This document shows, in pieces, positions 15,212 to 24,200 of a stretch of 39,610 nucleotides of DNA. How positions within the stretch are numbered: position 1 is the first letter of the stretch; each line of letters opens with the position of its first letter. The DNA comes from an uncultured Actinomyces sp. (GTDB lineage: Bacteria > Actinomycetota > Actinomycetes > Actinomycetales > Actinomycetaceae). The stretch is taken from assembly GCA_916719935.1 (NCBI GenBank), contig CAKAPY010000001.1:1-39610 (forward strand). The letters are read 5' to 3'. Both the position numbers and the translations under genes were made by a program. Below the pieces are notes generated by a model that saw only the letters and a program-made list of their open reading frames with translations, was not told the DNA's origin and ran no database searches.

Positions 15212-16423
15212 ATGGGTATCCGATCGAGGCTTATGAGCGCCTGGAATGTATTTACTAACAACGACTCTAATTCGTTGATTACCCGGACATATAGTGAATA
15301 CAGACCCAGGTACCGCTCTGGTGGTAGCGTTAACCTAGTTCAAACGCTATACAACAAAATTGCACTCGACGTATCTAACACGCCAATTCGACACGTACGC
15401 GTAGATCAAAATGGCAGATATGACTCGGAACAGCCTAGTAAGCTAAACGAATGCCTATCGCTCATGGCTAACATAGACCAGACGTCCAATAGTCTGATCT
15501 ATGAACTCGTATACACAATGCTTGAGCATGGGTCAGCTGTTCTGGTCCCAGTAGATACGGACATCCAACTGAATGAGGAAGGCTCGTTTGACGTCCTTTC
15601 ACTTCGCGTTGGTCGAGTTGTCAACTGGTACACCGACTCCGTGGATGTGGATGTCTACAACGACCGTACCGGTAATAGGGAAACCATCACGGTTTCCAAG
15701 AATTCTGTCTGTGTCGTCCATTCCCCGCTGTACGACGTGACCGCAACAAACGGTTCGTTGGCTCAGCGACTCGCTCGTAAACTCGACGCCCTGGACGCTA
15801 TTGACAATAGCGCTCTGGGCAAGAAACTGGACCTTATCATCCAGCTTCCCTATTCAGTTCGAGGAGAGCTTAGACAACAGCAGGCAGAAAGTCGACGCGA
15901 GGCCATTGAATCGCAGCTTCGAAACTCTGAAATCGGCGTAGCCTACGTCGATGGAGCCGAGAAGATCACTCAGCTAAACCGTCCCGTGGAAAACAACCTA
16001 CTAGATCAGGTTAAGTATCTGACGGAGCAGCTCTACAATGCTCTAGGCTTTACCGAGAGCGTATTCAATGGCACCGCGGACGCGGAGACCAACCTGTCCT
16101 ACTACAATAGGACAGTCCGACCGATCTTGGACAGTATCACCAAGTCGGCAACCATGGTCTTCTTGACTAGGACCGCTCGAACTCAGGGGCAGCGTATCAT
16201 TTACGTTCGTGATCCCTTCTCTTCGGCGTCCCTAGACTCGGTCGCGTCGATGGCGCAAACGTTCATTACCAACCTGGTGATGACGCCTAACGAGATTCGA
16301 TCCATTATCGGTCTGCCTCAGGCTACAGATCCTAAGGCTGATCAGTTGGCGAACCCGTACACAAGCTCTGCAAACGCAGAATCCAAACAGGAGGTTCAAA
16401 ATGACAGTGTCGATGGATCTTGA
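15212..16423 (+). CDS. Portal protein
   Basis: The product has 403 residues, HK97-type length. It follows the terminase with GAGGAGGTC upstream. Typical portal features are the N-terminal SLITRTYSEYRPRY, a central beta domain, the region TEQLYNALGFTESVFNGTAD (about residue 270-290) and a C-terminal helix with MTPNEIRSIIGLP, matching the L.(P)NE.R...GL.P motif of HK97 portals. It forms the dodecameric ring for DNA entry. Its end overlaps the protease-capsid gene by 23 bases. Confidence 0.93.
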   Translation: MGIRSRLMSAWNVFTNNDSNSLITRTYSEYRPRYRSGGSVNLVQTLYNKIALDVSNTPIRHVRVDQNGRYDSEQPSKLNECLSLMANIDQTSNSLIYELVYTMLEHGSAVLVPVDTDIQLNEEGSFDVLSLRVGRVVNWYTDSVDVDVYNDRTGNRETITVSKNSVCVVHSPLYDVTATNGSLAQRLARKLDALDAIDNSALGKKLDLIIQLPYSVRGELRQQQAESRREAIESQLRNSEIGVAYVDGAEKITQLNRPVENNLLDQVKYLTEQLYNALGFTESVFNGTADAETNLSYYNRTVRPILDSITKSATMVFLTRTARTQGQRIIYVRDPFSSASLDSVASMAQTFITNLVMTPNEIRSIIGLPQATDPKADQLANPYTSSANAESKQEVQNDSVDGS

Positions 16424-18137
16424 CACTAGCAAGGCCGACTTCTCCGGCTGGGCCACTGTTGCCGGCGTTAAGTGTACCGACGGCCGTACTATCGGCCACG
16501 ATGCATTTTCGCAGAACGATGGGGCCGTTGTGCCTCTTGTTTGGCAGCACGGTCACGGTGAAGTCACCAATGTTCTCGGTCATGCAATGCTCGAGAACCG
16601 AGGTAAGGGCGTGTACGCCTACGGCTTCTTTAATGGAAGTCAGCAGGCCGATCACGCACGCGAACTGATTGAGCATGGTGATATCAACGCCATGTCGATC
16701 TTCGCAAACCAGCTCCGACAGAATGGACCCATTGTTGAGCATGGAAACATCGTTGAGGTTTCCCTTGTTCTTCGAGGAGCCAATCCCGGAGCTACTATCG
16801 AGAACGTTGCTGTGGCTCACAGCGACGACTCTGGATACTCCGCAGTCATTCGAATCACGGAAGACGACGCGGCTCATGAAGACTTCGAGGGCGGGGAAGA
16901 AGAAACCGCCAACGAAGAAGATTCCTCTCCCGAGGGGGATCGTACCATCGGTGACATTCTCTCGGATCTCACCGAAGAACAGATGGAGGCCGTCAACTAC
17001 TTGATCGCCGCCGCAATCGACATGGAATCCGAAGAGGACTCCGAAGAGGACTCCGAAGAAACCGACGAAGAAACCGACGAAGAGGAAAACATGAAGCACA
17101 ACATCTTCGAGAGCACCGATAAGGACGCTCAGAACACCCTGTCCCACTCGGATTTCGCCGCTATTGTTGAGCGCGCGAAGACGAACGGCACCACCCTGTC
17201 CGAGGAACTGCGTCACGCAGACTACGGTATCGAGAACATCGGCTACCTGTTCCCCGACGCCAAGTCCATCACGGATGAGCCCATTACTCTCGATCGCGAT
17301 CAGAGCTGGGTTTCGGTCGTTATGGGAGGCACCAAGCACTCCCCGTTCGCCCGCATCAAGTCGATCTTCGCGGACATCCGCGATGATAAGGCGAGGGCTA
17401 AGGGTTACGCCAAGAAGGCTGCGAAGAAGACCGATGAGGTTATCAAGCTGCTGATGCGTACCACCTCTCCCACGACCATCTACAAGAAGCAGCGTCTGGA
17501 TCGTGACGACATCGTCGACATCACCGACATGAACGTCGTCTCCTGGCTGAAGAACGAGATGAAGGGCAAGCTCAACGAGGAAATCGCTCGTGCGATCCTC
17601 CTGGGTGACGGCCGTACCGAGTCTGACCCGGATAAGGTGAACGAGGAGGCGATTCGCCCCATCATCAAGGAGAACGAGCTCTACGCGATCCACAAGGCTC
17701 TCGAGCACGACACGACCGACGAGACTCTGGTCGACGACATCGTTCTGGCGTCTGCAGACCTCGAGGGCTCCGGTTCCCCGACGCTGTTCATCGACAAGAA
17801 GCGCCTCGTTTCGCTCCTTCTGCTGAAGGATAAGAACGGTCGTCGCATCTACGAGACCGAGGCTTCCCTTGCCGCTGCTATGGGCGTCTCGAAGATCGTC
17901 ACTGTCCCGCAGATGAACGGTTTCGAGCACCAGGTCAAGGGTGTCGACACCGAACTCCTCGCCATCGTGGTCGACCTGCGCGACTACACGATCGGCTCCA
18001 ACGCCGGTGCTGAGCTGGGTATGGCCGAGACGTTCGACCTGGATTTCAACCAGTACAAGTACCTCATGGAAACGAGGCTGTCGGGTTCTCTGACAGCCCC
18101 GTATTCCGCGCTCACGATTTCTCGCATGAAGGCCTGA
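16401..18137 (+). CDS. Fused prohead protease and major capsid protein
   Basis: The product has 578 residues. Residues 1-150 are a HK97-type (S78/U35) prohead protease: WATVAG at the N-terminus, a His-containing LVWQHGHGE (H50 or H52), and INAMSIFA with the probable catalytic Ser99. Residues about 160-230 are very acidic (repeated EEDS, EETD), like a delta-domain or scaffold. From about 231 follows a HK97-fold capsid protein (HADYGIENIGYLFPDAK, then LLGDGR and SPTLFIDKKR). AGGAAAAC precedes an in-frame ATG at 17091 (Met231), which could start free capsid protein. Codon use becomes strongly C-biased exactly from there. Confidence 0.92.
   Translation: MTVSMDLDTSKADFSGWATVAGVKCTDGRTIGHDAFSQNDGAVVPLVWQHGHGEVTNVLGHAMLENRGKGVYAYGFFNGSQQADHARELIEHGDINAMSIFANQLRQNGPIVEHGNIVEVSLVLRGANPGATIENVAVAHSDDSGYSAVIRITEDDAAHEDFEGGEEETANEEDSSPEGDRTIGDILSDLTEEQMEAVNYLIAAAIDMESEEDSEEDSEETDEETDEEENMKHNIFESTDKDAQNTLSHSDFAAIVERAKTNGTTLSEELRHADYGIENIGYLFPDAKSITDEPITLDRDQSWVSVVMGGTKHSPFARIKSIFADIRDDKARAKGYAKKAAKKTDEVIKLLMRTTSPTTIYKKQRLDRDDIVDITDMNVVSWLKNEMKGKLNEEIARAILLGDGRTESDPDKVNEEAIRPIIKENELYAIHKALEHDTTDETLVDDIVLASADLEGSGSPTLFIDKKRLVSLLLLKDKNGRRIYETEASLAAAMGVSKIVTVPQMNGFEHQVKGVDTELLAIVVDLRDYTIGSNAGAELGMAETFDLDFNQYKYLMETRLSGSLTAPYSALTISRMKA
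17083..17093 (+). promoter_or_regulatory. Possible internal translation start for free capsid protein
   Basis: AGAGGAAAAC stands 0-9 bases before an in-frame ATG at 17091, at the border between the acidic linker and the capsid domain. It would give a 348-residue capsid subunit in excess over the fused form. A weak site; proteolysis of the fusion could give the same product. Confidence 0.45.
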
Positions 18138-18141
18138 GTGC

Positions 18142-18459
18142 ATGTCGAAGTTTAGCGGTAAGCTAGGCTTCGTAACTACGGTAGAGTCGGAGGAAGGTGT
18201 CTATCTGGAGGAACGAAAAGAAGTACCAGCTAAGGGATTCCTTCGCAGGATCTCGAACCGGTATAAGAATTCGGACTCCGTAAACACCAACCTCCGACTC
18301 TCCAACGAAGTTAGCGTAATCGCAACTCCGTGGATGAACAACCATTTGATGGACCTTCGATACGTAGTGTGGAAAGGTTCAAAATGGGAGGTACAATCAG
18401 TATCTATCGATCCACCACGAGTTACGATCAATCTAGGAGGTCTGTATGCGCACGTATAA
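18142..18459 (+). CDS. Head-tail joining (neck) protein
   Basis: The product has 105 residues and starts 4 bases after the capsid stop with a poor ribosome site. The pattern SKFSGKLGF at the start, a central NTNLRLSNEVSVIATPW, and a C-terminal W-x-V...PPRVTINLGGLY is that of small beta-barrel head-closure proteins of Gram-positive siphophages. Such proteins cap the connector after packaging. It overlaps the next gene by 14 bases. Confidence 0.75.
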   Translation: MSKFSGKLGFVTTVESEEGVYLEERKEVPAKGFLRRISNRYKNSDSVNTNLRLSNEVSVIATPWMNNHLMDLRYVVWKGSKWEVQSVSIDPPRVTINLGGLYAHV

Positions 18460-18751
18460 GGACCTCCTACATCTTCTCAGGAAGGCTGTAGCCCATAACA
18501 GGGTATACTTTCAGCCGCCTGAGAACCTTAAGATGGACTACCCTGCGGTGCTGTTCCATCTGTCCCGTAATAAGTCGACACATGCTTCGGATCGTCGGTA
18601 TAAGGATAGTCTCGAGTACACAGTGACTCTGATCACCAAAGACCCACAACCCGATGCGATCGACGCTATTCTCGACATACCTTACACAACGCTAGACACG
18701 ACATACACCTCTGAGGGTATGAATCACTTCGTGTTTACAACCTACCTCTAA
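18446..18751 (+). CDS. Probable tail terminator
   Basis: The product has 101 residues, preceded by AGGAGGT. VYFQPPENLKMDYPAVLFHLSR (from residue 20) followed by YTVTLITKDPQPDAIDAIL and a final NHFVFTTY matches the family of minor capsid/tail terminator proteins. It would form the ring ending the tail tube at the head side. It sits directly before the tail tube gene, the usual place. Confidence 0.77.
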   Translation: MRTYKDLLHLLRKAVAHNRVYFQPPENLKMDYPAVLFHLSRNKSTHASDRRYKDSLEYTVTLITKDPQPDAIDAILDIPYTTLDTTYTSEGMNHFVFTTYL

Positions 18752-18760
18752 GGAGAAATC

Positions 18761-19414
18761 ATGGCACCCATCAAGTGGGACGAAGAAGGCCAGCACGTTT
18801 ACCAGACTGGCGTCAACAAGGGCGTGTTGTTCCCTTACGACCTCAAGCAGAACCGTTACGGTAACGGCGTGGCCTGGAACGGCCTCAAGTCGGTTTCCGA
18901 GAGTCCGGAAGGCGCTGAGTCTTCGGACGTCTACGCGGATAACATCAAGTACCTGACGCTGATTTCGGCAGAGAACCTGAAGTTCACGATCGAGGCGTAC
19001 ACGTACCCTGACGAGTTCGCAGTGTGCGACGGCACCGCTGCTCTTCTCGCCGGTGTCAACATCGGCCAGCAGCCTCGTTCGCGCTTCGCGTTCTCGTACT
19101 GCACCAAGCTCGGCAACGACACCAAGGGCGACCAGTATGGTGAGCTTCTGCACATCATCTACGGCGCTATGGCGGCACCTTCCGAGAAGGCTTACAACAC
19201 CATCTCGGATTCGCCCGAGGCTATCGCGTTCTCGTGGGAGTGCTCGACGACTCCGATCAACGTGACGGGTGCTCAGCCCACCTCGCTGATCACGATCGAC
19301 TCTACCAAGCTCACCCCCGAGAAGTACAAGAAGATCACCGACAAGCTGTATGGCGTCGCTGGTCCCGCTACGCTGCTCACTCCCGACGAGATTAAGACGC
19401 TCGTGGCGGCATGA
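18761..19414 (+). CDS. Major tail (tube) protein
   Basis: The product has 217 residues, preceded by AAGGAGA. The opening IKWDEEGQHVYQTGVNKGVLFPYD and the middle SRFAFSYCTKLGNDTKGDQYG are typical of tail tube proteins of this phage type. The codon bias is among the strongest in the genome, as expected for a protein made in many copies. No C-terminal Ig-like extension is present. Its stop overlaps the next start (ATGA). Confidence 0.9.
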   Translation: MAPIKWDEEGQHVYQTGVNKGVLFPYDLKQNRYGNGVAWNGLKSVSESPEGAESSDVYADNIKYLTLISAENLKFTIEAYTYPDEFAVCDGTAALLAGVNIGQQPRSRFAFSYCTKLGNDTKGDQYGELLHIIYGAMAAPSEKAYNTISDSPEAIAFSWECSTTPINVTGAQPTSLITIDSTKLTPEKYKKITDKLYGVAGPATLLTPDEIKTLVAA

Positions 19415-19953
19415 TCTCACTAACGCTTGAACTCCCCGGGGAAGAGCGGTTCGACGAGGACTCGTCCACGTTCGTAACCATGCCTTCGTACACTTTACAT
19501 CTAACACACTCACTGGCAGCCGTGAGCAAGTGGGAGTCAGTCTACAAACGCTCGTTTCTAGACAACCCTCCCGCTACTCCGGAAGAAACAGTGTACTATG
19601 TAGAATGTATGTCGGAGGAACCTCTCCCCGGGGATTTCATGCGTCGACTTGATCGAAACGTTCAGGTCAAAATAGCAGAATACATCGCCGACGAAGCCTC
19701 TGCCACTCATCTACTAGACCCGCCTTCCAGGGGCGGACCAAAAGATTCCATGACCAGTGAACTCATCTACTGGTATATGTCGCAGTTTAACATCCCGTAT
19801 GAGTGCGACAAGTGGAATCTAAACAGACTACTTACACTGATTAAGCTTTCCGCCGCTAAACAGGGCGGTAGTAATGCCAGCGCCAGTGCAACAGCAGCTC
19901 AACGAGCAGCTATGAATAAGGCCCGTCGGGCTAAATACAACTCGAAAGGTTAA
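19411..19953 (+). CDS. Tail assembly chaperone
   Basis: The product has 180 residues and begins within the tail tube stop codon. SLAAVSKWESVYKRSFL (residues 34-50) and TSELIYWYMSQFNIPYECDK...LNRLLTLIKL (about 115-150) match tail assembly chaperones of Gram-positive siphophages. Many such genes make a longer form by ribosomal frameshifting; no clear slippery site or overlapping second frame was seen here. The C-terminal 40 residues are Ala/Ser-rich and basic. It is followed by an endolysin in place of the tape measure. Confidence 0.8.
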   Translation: MISLTLELPGEERFDEDSSTFVTMPSYTLHLTHSLAAVSKWESVYKRSFLDNPPATPEETVYYVECMSEEPLPGDFMRRLDRNVQVKIAEYIADEASATHLLDPPSRGGPKDSMTSELIYWYMSQFNIPYECDKWNLNRLLTLIKLSAAKQGGSNASASATAAQRAAMNKARRAKYNSKG

Positions 19954-19955
19954 TT

Positions 19956-20813
19956 GTGGATTTTTCCAATCTCATTGCTGATAAGCAGTACTTCATCAAC
20001 CGATCGTTTACCCGAGGTCGCGAGGGTAAGGACATCGAGTTCATCGTTCTGCACCACAACGCCGGAGTCCGTCAGTCTACAGAGACTGTAGGTAACTTCT
20101 GGGAAGGCGCCGGAACTTCGGCGCACTACCAGGTCGAGGTCGATGGCACCATCGGACAGACTGTCCATGATTACGATACTGCGTACCATGCCGGTAGCTG
20201 GGAAGCTAACACCAAGTCCATCGGTATCGAGCACGCCAACATCACGGGCCCCAACGATGGAACGCCTTGGGACATCTCTGAAGCCACGATCAAGTATGGT
20301 GGTTACCTTACTGGCGCTCTCTGCTACGGATACGGTCTTGGCTCGCCGACCTGGGGCTGGAATGTGTTCCCGCACTCCGATTTCTCGTCGACTGCCTGCC
20401 CGTTCCAGCTTCGCGACAAGTATCGCGATGCTTATATGGGCTACGCAGTCGAGATGTACAATCGCCTCTCCGGTGGCGAGGTCGCTCCTGCGTACGCTCC
20501 TCCCGCGGTTACCACGGTCGACCGACGAGAGCAGCTCGCTAAGGTCCTGCACTGCTCTGCAGATGCTTCCGACCTGAACCTTCGAGCGCTCGTCCTCGTT
20601 TCCGCGTCCGACTGGGGCGGTAACAACTTCCCGTGCGGTATCGAATTCGCGCAGGAAGTCGTCGGAACCGAGGTCGATGGTGTCTGGGGTGAGCTTTCGG
20701 AAGAGGCTCACGACGAAACCGTTGCTGAGGTTCAGCGAATCCTCGGCGTGACGACCGACGGTATCGTGGGCCCGATCACTGCGACCGAACTTACTCGCGT
20801 GATCAACAACTAA
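19956..20813 (+). CDS. Endolysin: N-acetylmuramoyl-L-alanine amidase with C-terminal wall-binding domain
   Basis: The product has 285 residues, GTG start with GAAAGG upstream. The N-terminal Amidase_2/PGRP-like domain has the zinc ligands in FIVLHHNAG (H33 or H34), VFPHSDF (H140) and C148, with TSAHYQV and the SIGIEHAN loop. It cuts the bond between muramic acid and the stem peptide. The C-terminus (AEVQRILGVTTDGIVGP, about 255-271) is a peptidoglycan-binding helical repeat; between them lies a linker from about 170. No signal peptide is present, so release needs the holin at 28947, which is 8 kb away. It is placed inside the tail genes, which is unusual. Confidence 0.9.
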   Translation: MDFSNLIADKQYFINRSFTRGREGKDIEFIVLHHNAGVRQSTETVGNFWEGAGTSAHYQVEVDGTIGQTVHDYDTAYHAGSWEANTKSIGIEHANITGPNDGTPWDISEATIKYGGYLTGALCYGYGLGSPTWGWNVFPHSDFSSTACPFQLRDKYRDAYMGYAVEMYNRLSGGEVAPAYAPPAVTTVDRREQLAKVLHCSADASDLNLRALVLVSASDWGGNNFPCGIEFAQEVVGTEVDGVWGELSEEAHDETVAEVQRILGVTTDGIVGPITATELTRVINN

Positions 20814-20830
20814 CAGAAAGGAGGGCCGTC

Positions 20831-21199
20831 ATGATTGAGATGAGTTTCAAAGGAGACTTCGACACGTCAAAATGGCTGCAAAGAGTAAAGGATCAGAACC
20901 TTCGTTCTGTACTTGGCGATGCGGCCTCACGTGGTCTGGCGGCCCTCCAATCTGCAACCCCGGAAAAGACTGGTAAAACAGCCAGTTCCTGGGCTTACAA
21001 GACGGTTAAAACCAGTCGAGGTATTAAGATCGTCTGGTATAACACCCATGTTGTTGATGGAGTGCCTATTGCCATCATCCTGCAATACGGACACGGTACT
21101 AGGCAGGGCGGATACGTAAAGGGTCAAGATTACATTAACCCTGCTATGCGCCCGATTTTCAAAGAGATCGATGAAATGGTGAGAAAGGCACTCGAGTAA
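20831..21199 (+). CDS. HK97 gp10-like neck or tail completion protein
   Basis: The product has 122 residues with GAAAGGAGGG upstream. The pattern SATPEKTGKTASSWAYK (residues 37-53), followed by a strand and LQYGHGTRQGG...DYINPAMRPIF (about 84-108), is that of HK97 gp10-like proteins. These usually lie between the head-closure protein and tail terminator. Here it is displaced to between endolysin and tape measure. It ends one base before the tape measure start. Confidence 0.82.
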   Translation: MIEMSFKGDFDTSKWLQRVKDQNLRSVLGDAASRGLAALQSATPEKTGKTASSWAYKTVKTSRGIKIVWYNTHVVDGVPIAIILQYGHGTRQGGYVKGQDYINPAMRPIFKEIDEMVRKALE

Positions 21200-21200
21200 C

Positions 21201-24200
21201 ATGGCAAAGTCTATTGAAAACAAGGTCGTGAGTCTTGAACTCGACGACTCCAAGTTCTCCTCCAAGGTCGAGGGTGTTCTTAAGAACGTCACCCGGCTCA
21301 AGGAGGGAATGAACTTCAAGACTGCAACAACCGGTCTTGATGGAATCAACCCGGCAGCCCAGAACGCTGCTAAGGGTATGAATGGCCTCGCCACCAGTGT
21401 TAAGAATGTAAACACTACCATCAACGGGGCCTCTTCAGGCGCAACTGCGGGTACGGCGAACATCGGTGCTGTCGCTAAGCAGACCTCGACGAACTTTACA
21501 ATGCTCGGTGGTGCCGCTTCTGTCGCACTCGGTAATATCGCGTCGAAGGCTATTATGGCCGGAGGCTCGATGCTCAGCTCCTTCGCGTTCGGACCGATTC
21601 TGGATGGCTTCCGTGAATACGAGAACCAGCTTAACGCGGTTCAGACTATTCAGGCCAACACCTTCTCCAAGGGTGAGACTGTAGCCACTATTAACGCGGC
21701 CCTCGACGAGCTGAACCAGTACGCTGATAAGACGATTTACTCGTTCAGTGAAATGACCAAGAACATTGGTATGTTCACATCAGCAGGCGTCGGTCTGAAG
21801 GAATCGGTCTCCTCGATTAAGGGCCTTTCCAACGTGGCCGCTATGTCTGGTGCGTCTTCGGCACAGGCAGCCACGGCTATGTACCAGCTTTCGCAGGCAC
21901 TGTCAACAGGTGTCGTGAAGCTGCAGGACTGGAACTCGATCGTCAACGCTGGTATGGGCGGCGAACAGTTCCAGGAATCGCTTAAACGAACTGCTCGAAC
22001 CTATGGTGTCGCAGTCGACGAGATCATCGAGAAGAAGGGTTCATTCAGGAACTCTCTGGCTGATGGTTGGCTTACATCGGAGATTATGATCGAGACGCTC
22101 GCCCAGTATACTGGCGATCTCTCTAAAGAACAGCTCCTGAACGCCGGTTACACCGAAGAGCAGACTGAAGAAATCATGAAGCTCGCGGAGACCGCAAACG
22201 ATGCCGCTACGAAGGTTAAGACTTTCGCTCAGCTTATGGACACCGTTGCAGAATCCCTGGGCTCTGGTTGGGCGTCTCTGTTCCGAACCTTCTTCGGCGA
22301 CTTCGAGCGAGCTAAAACGCTCTGGACTGGCGTCAGTGACGTCGTCAACGGTGGTATTAGCGCGTTCTTCGATGCGATGCAGGGGATCTTGGATCGCTGG
22401 GACGAGCTCGGTGGATGGTATGAGTGGTGGTATGCTCTTGGAGATCTTTGGAAGGCCGTGTCAAAGCCACTCATTGCAATCGGTAAGGCAGTCAAGGATG
22501 TTTTTACCGGCGATGCTGGCGCAGCGCTATTCGAATTCTCGAAGTTCCTCCACCACGAAATCGCCAACTGGCTGATCATGTCTGACCAGATGGCATCCGA
22601 CATCGGTCGAATCTTCAAAATGGTAGCCCAAATCATCTGGCCGGTGGTTAAGGCACTGTTCGGATTCGGAGCTGCAATCGGTCAGGTGGTTATCGCTGCG
22701 ATCAAGATCGGCCTGATCCTTGTTGGAGCCCTAGTTAAACCCCTGCTGCAAGTAGGCGGTAAGATCTCCGATATCGTTGATGTCTTCGCTAACTGGTTCA
22801 GTCAAATGACCGGTGGCACGGACATCCTTGGAGCTCTCGGATCTGTCCTTAGCACGGTGGTTGGATGGGTTCAGTCTCTTGCAGATTGGTTCGTCCAGCT
22901 CACGAGTCTCGCGATCGCGCCATTCTTCAATGGAATCCGTACGGTGATCGAAGCCGTACTTCCTCCTATCGGAGAATTCTTCGGAGTTCTTAAGGATGCC
23001 GTTAAGAATGTGTTTGGACCTCTCGTCGAGGGACTGACTGGCCTCGGCGGATCGTTTGACGCGTTCCTAAACGACACGTCAAGCCCGTTCGGTAAGATCA
23101 CCAGGATCATTCAGGACTGGGGTATCTCCTTCTATAAGTCTATGGAAGGCGTCGCTAAGGAGATCGGACCCAAGTGGTCGGCGAAGGTCAAGGCTTTCGG
23201 TGATTCCATCAAGCCGATCACCGAGAACCTCGGTAAGGGTCTAGGGACAGCAGTCAGTAACGCATCCAAGGCTCTCGGTAGCTTCTGGGAAGAATCCAAG
23301 CCCGGTCTACTCCTAGCTTGGAATGAAACCATCAAATCCGTCTCGGAAGCCTTCAAGAGGTTCGGCGAAAAGATTAAAGAAGTCGGGGATATTATCGCTG
23401 GCTTCTTTGGACCTCAGATCGACGCTGTCAAGAATTTCGGCCAAGCAGTTGGTGACGGCTTTAAGCGCATCGGCGAAGGACTGACTTTCAGCTCGGCGTT
23501 CTCCGGAATCTCTAACGGATTCATGACGATGATCGATTCGTTCGGACCTCTGGGCGATCTTATCGAAATTGTCGTGGATCTATTCGGAAAGCTCGGACAG
23601 ACACTGAAGAATATCAAGGATAATATCCTTGAGGGGGTCTCTACATCTGGATCTACGCTTAATAAGGTTCTCGGTGGGTTCGCACAGACGGTTCGAAGCG
23701 CATTCGATGCTTTCGGTATTCTAGGCGCCGTCCTAGTGTCGGTAGCTAAGGGTTTCACAGCTCTAGCTACAGCGGCTATGACTGCGATCTCGACTCTGAT
23801 TGGTGGACTCACGTCAGGTCTCGGTGCAATTAAGGACTTCGCGGCCAGCTCTGATGCATTCGCTTCATTCAAGAAGAACATCGGAACATCCCTAAAAAAC
23901 GTCGGGGATATGATTTATGGTTTCTGGATCGGCCTAGGCGATAGTCTGAAGAAAATGTCGCTGAGCGACATTCTAAGCGGTGCTCTTCTTGGTGGCGGTC
24001 TTGCTATGGGTTTCAAGACTCTTCAGAACCTACTTGGTGGGTTCCAGAGTATTACCGACTCAGCGAGCGGCCTTATGGGTAAGATCAGCGGTGTGTTTGG
24101 CGAGCTTAAGACTGCTCTTAGCTCGCTGACTGAAGCCATCAAGGCTAAGACACTGCGAGATATTGCCGTCTCCATCTTGATTCTAGTTGGAGCGCTATTC

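Noticed and set aside
16332..18143. 603-codon open frame on the minus strand opposite the protease-capsid gene
   Set aside because: It mirrors a strongly C-biased gene (complementary frame effect), has no ribosome site, and its translation is Leu/Val/Gly-rich with long repetitive FFVGFFGVLFG stretches. All other genes are on the + strand.
19411..19960. Programmed frameshift extending the tail assembly chaperone
   Set aside because: No convincing slippery heptamer is seen near the 3' end, and the following frame is a complete endolysin with its own GTG start.
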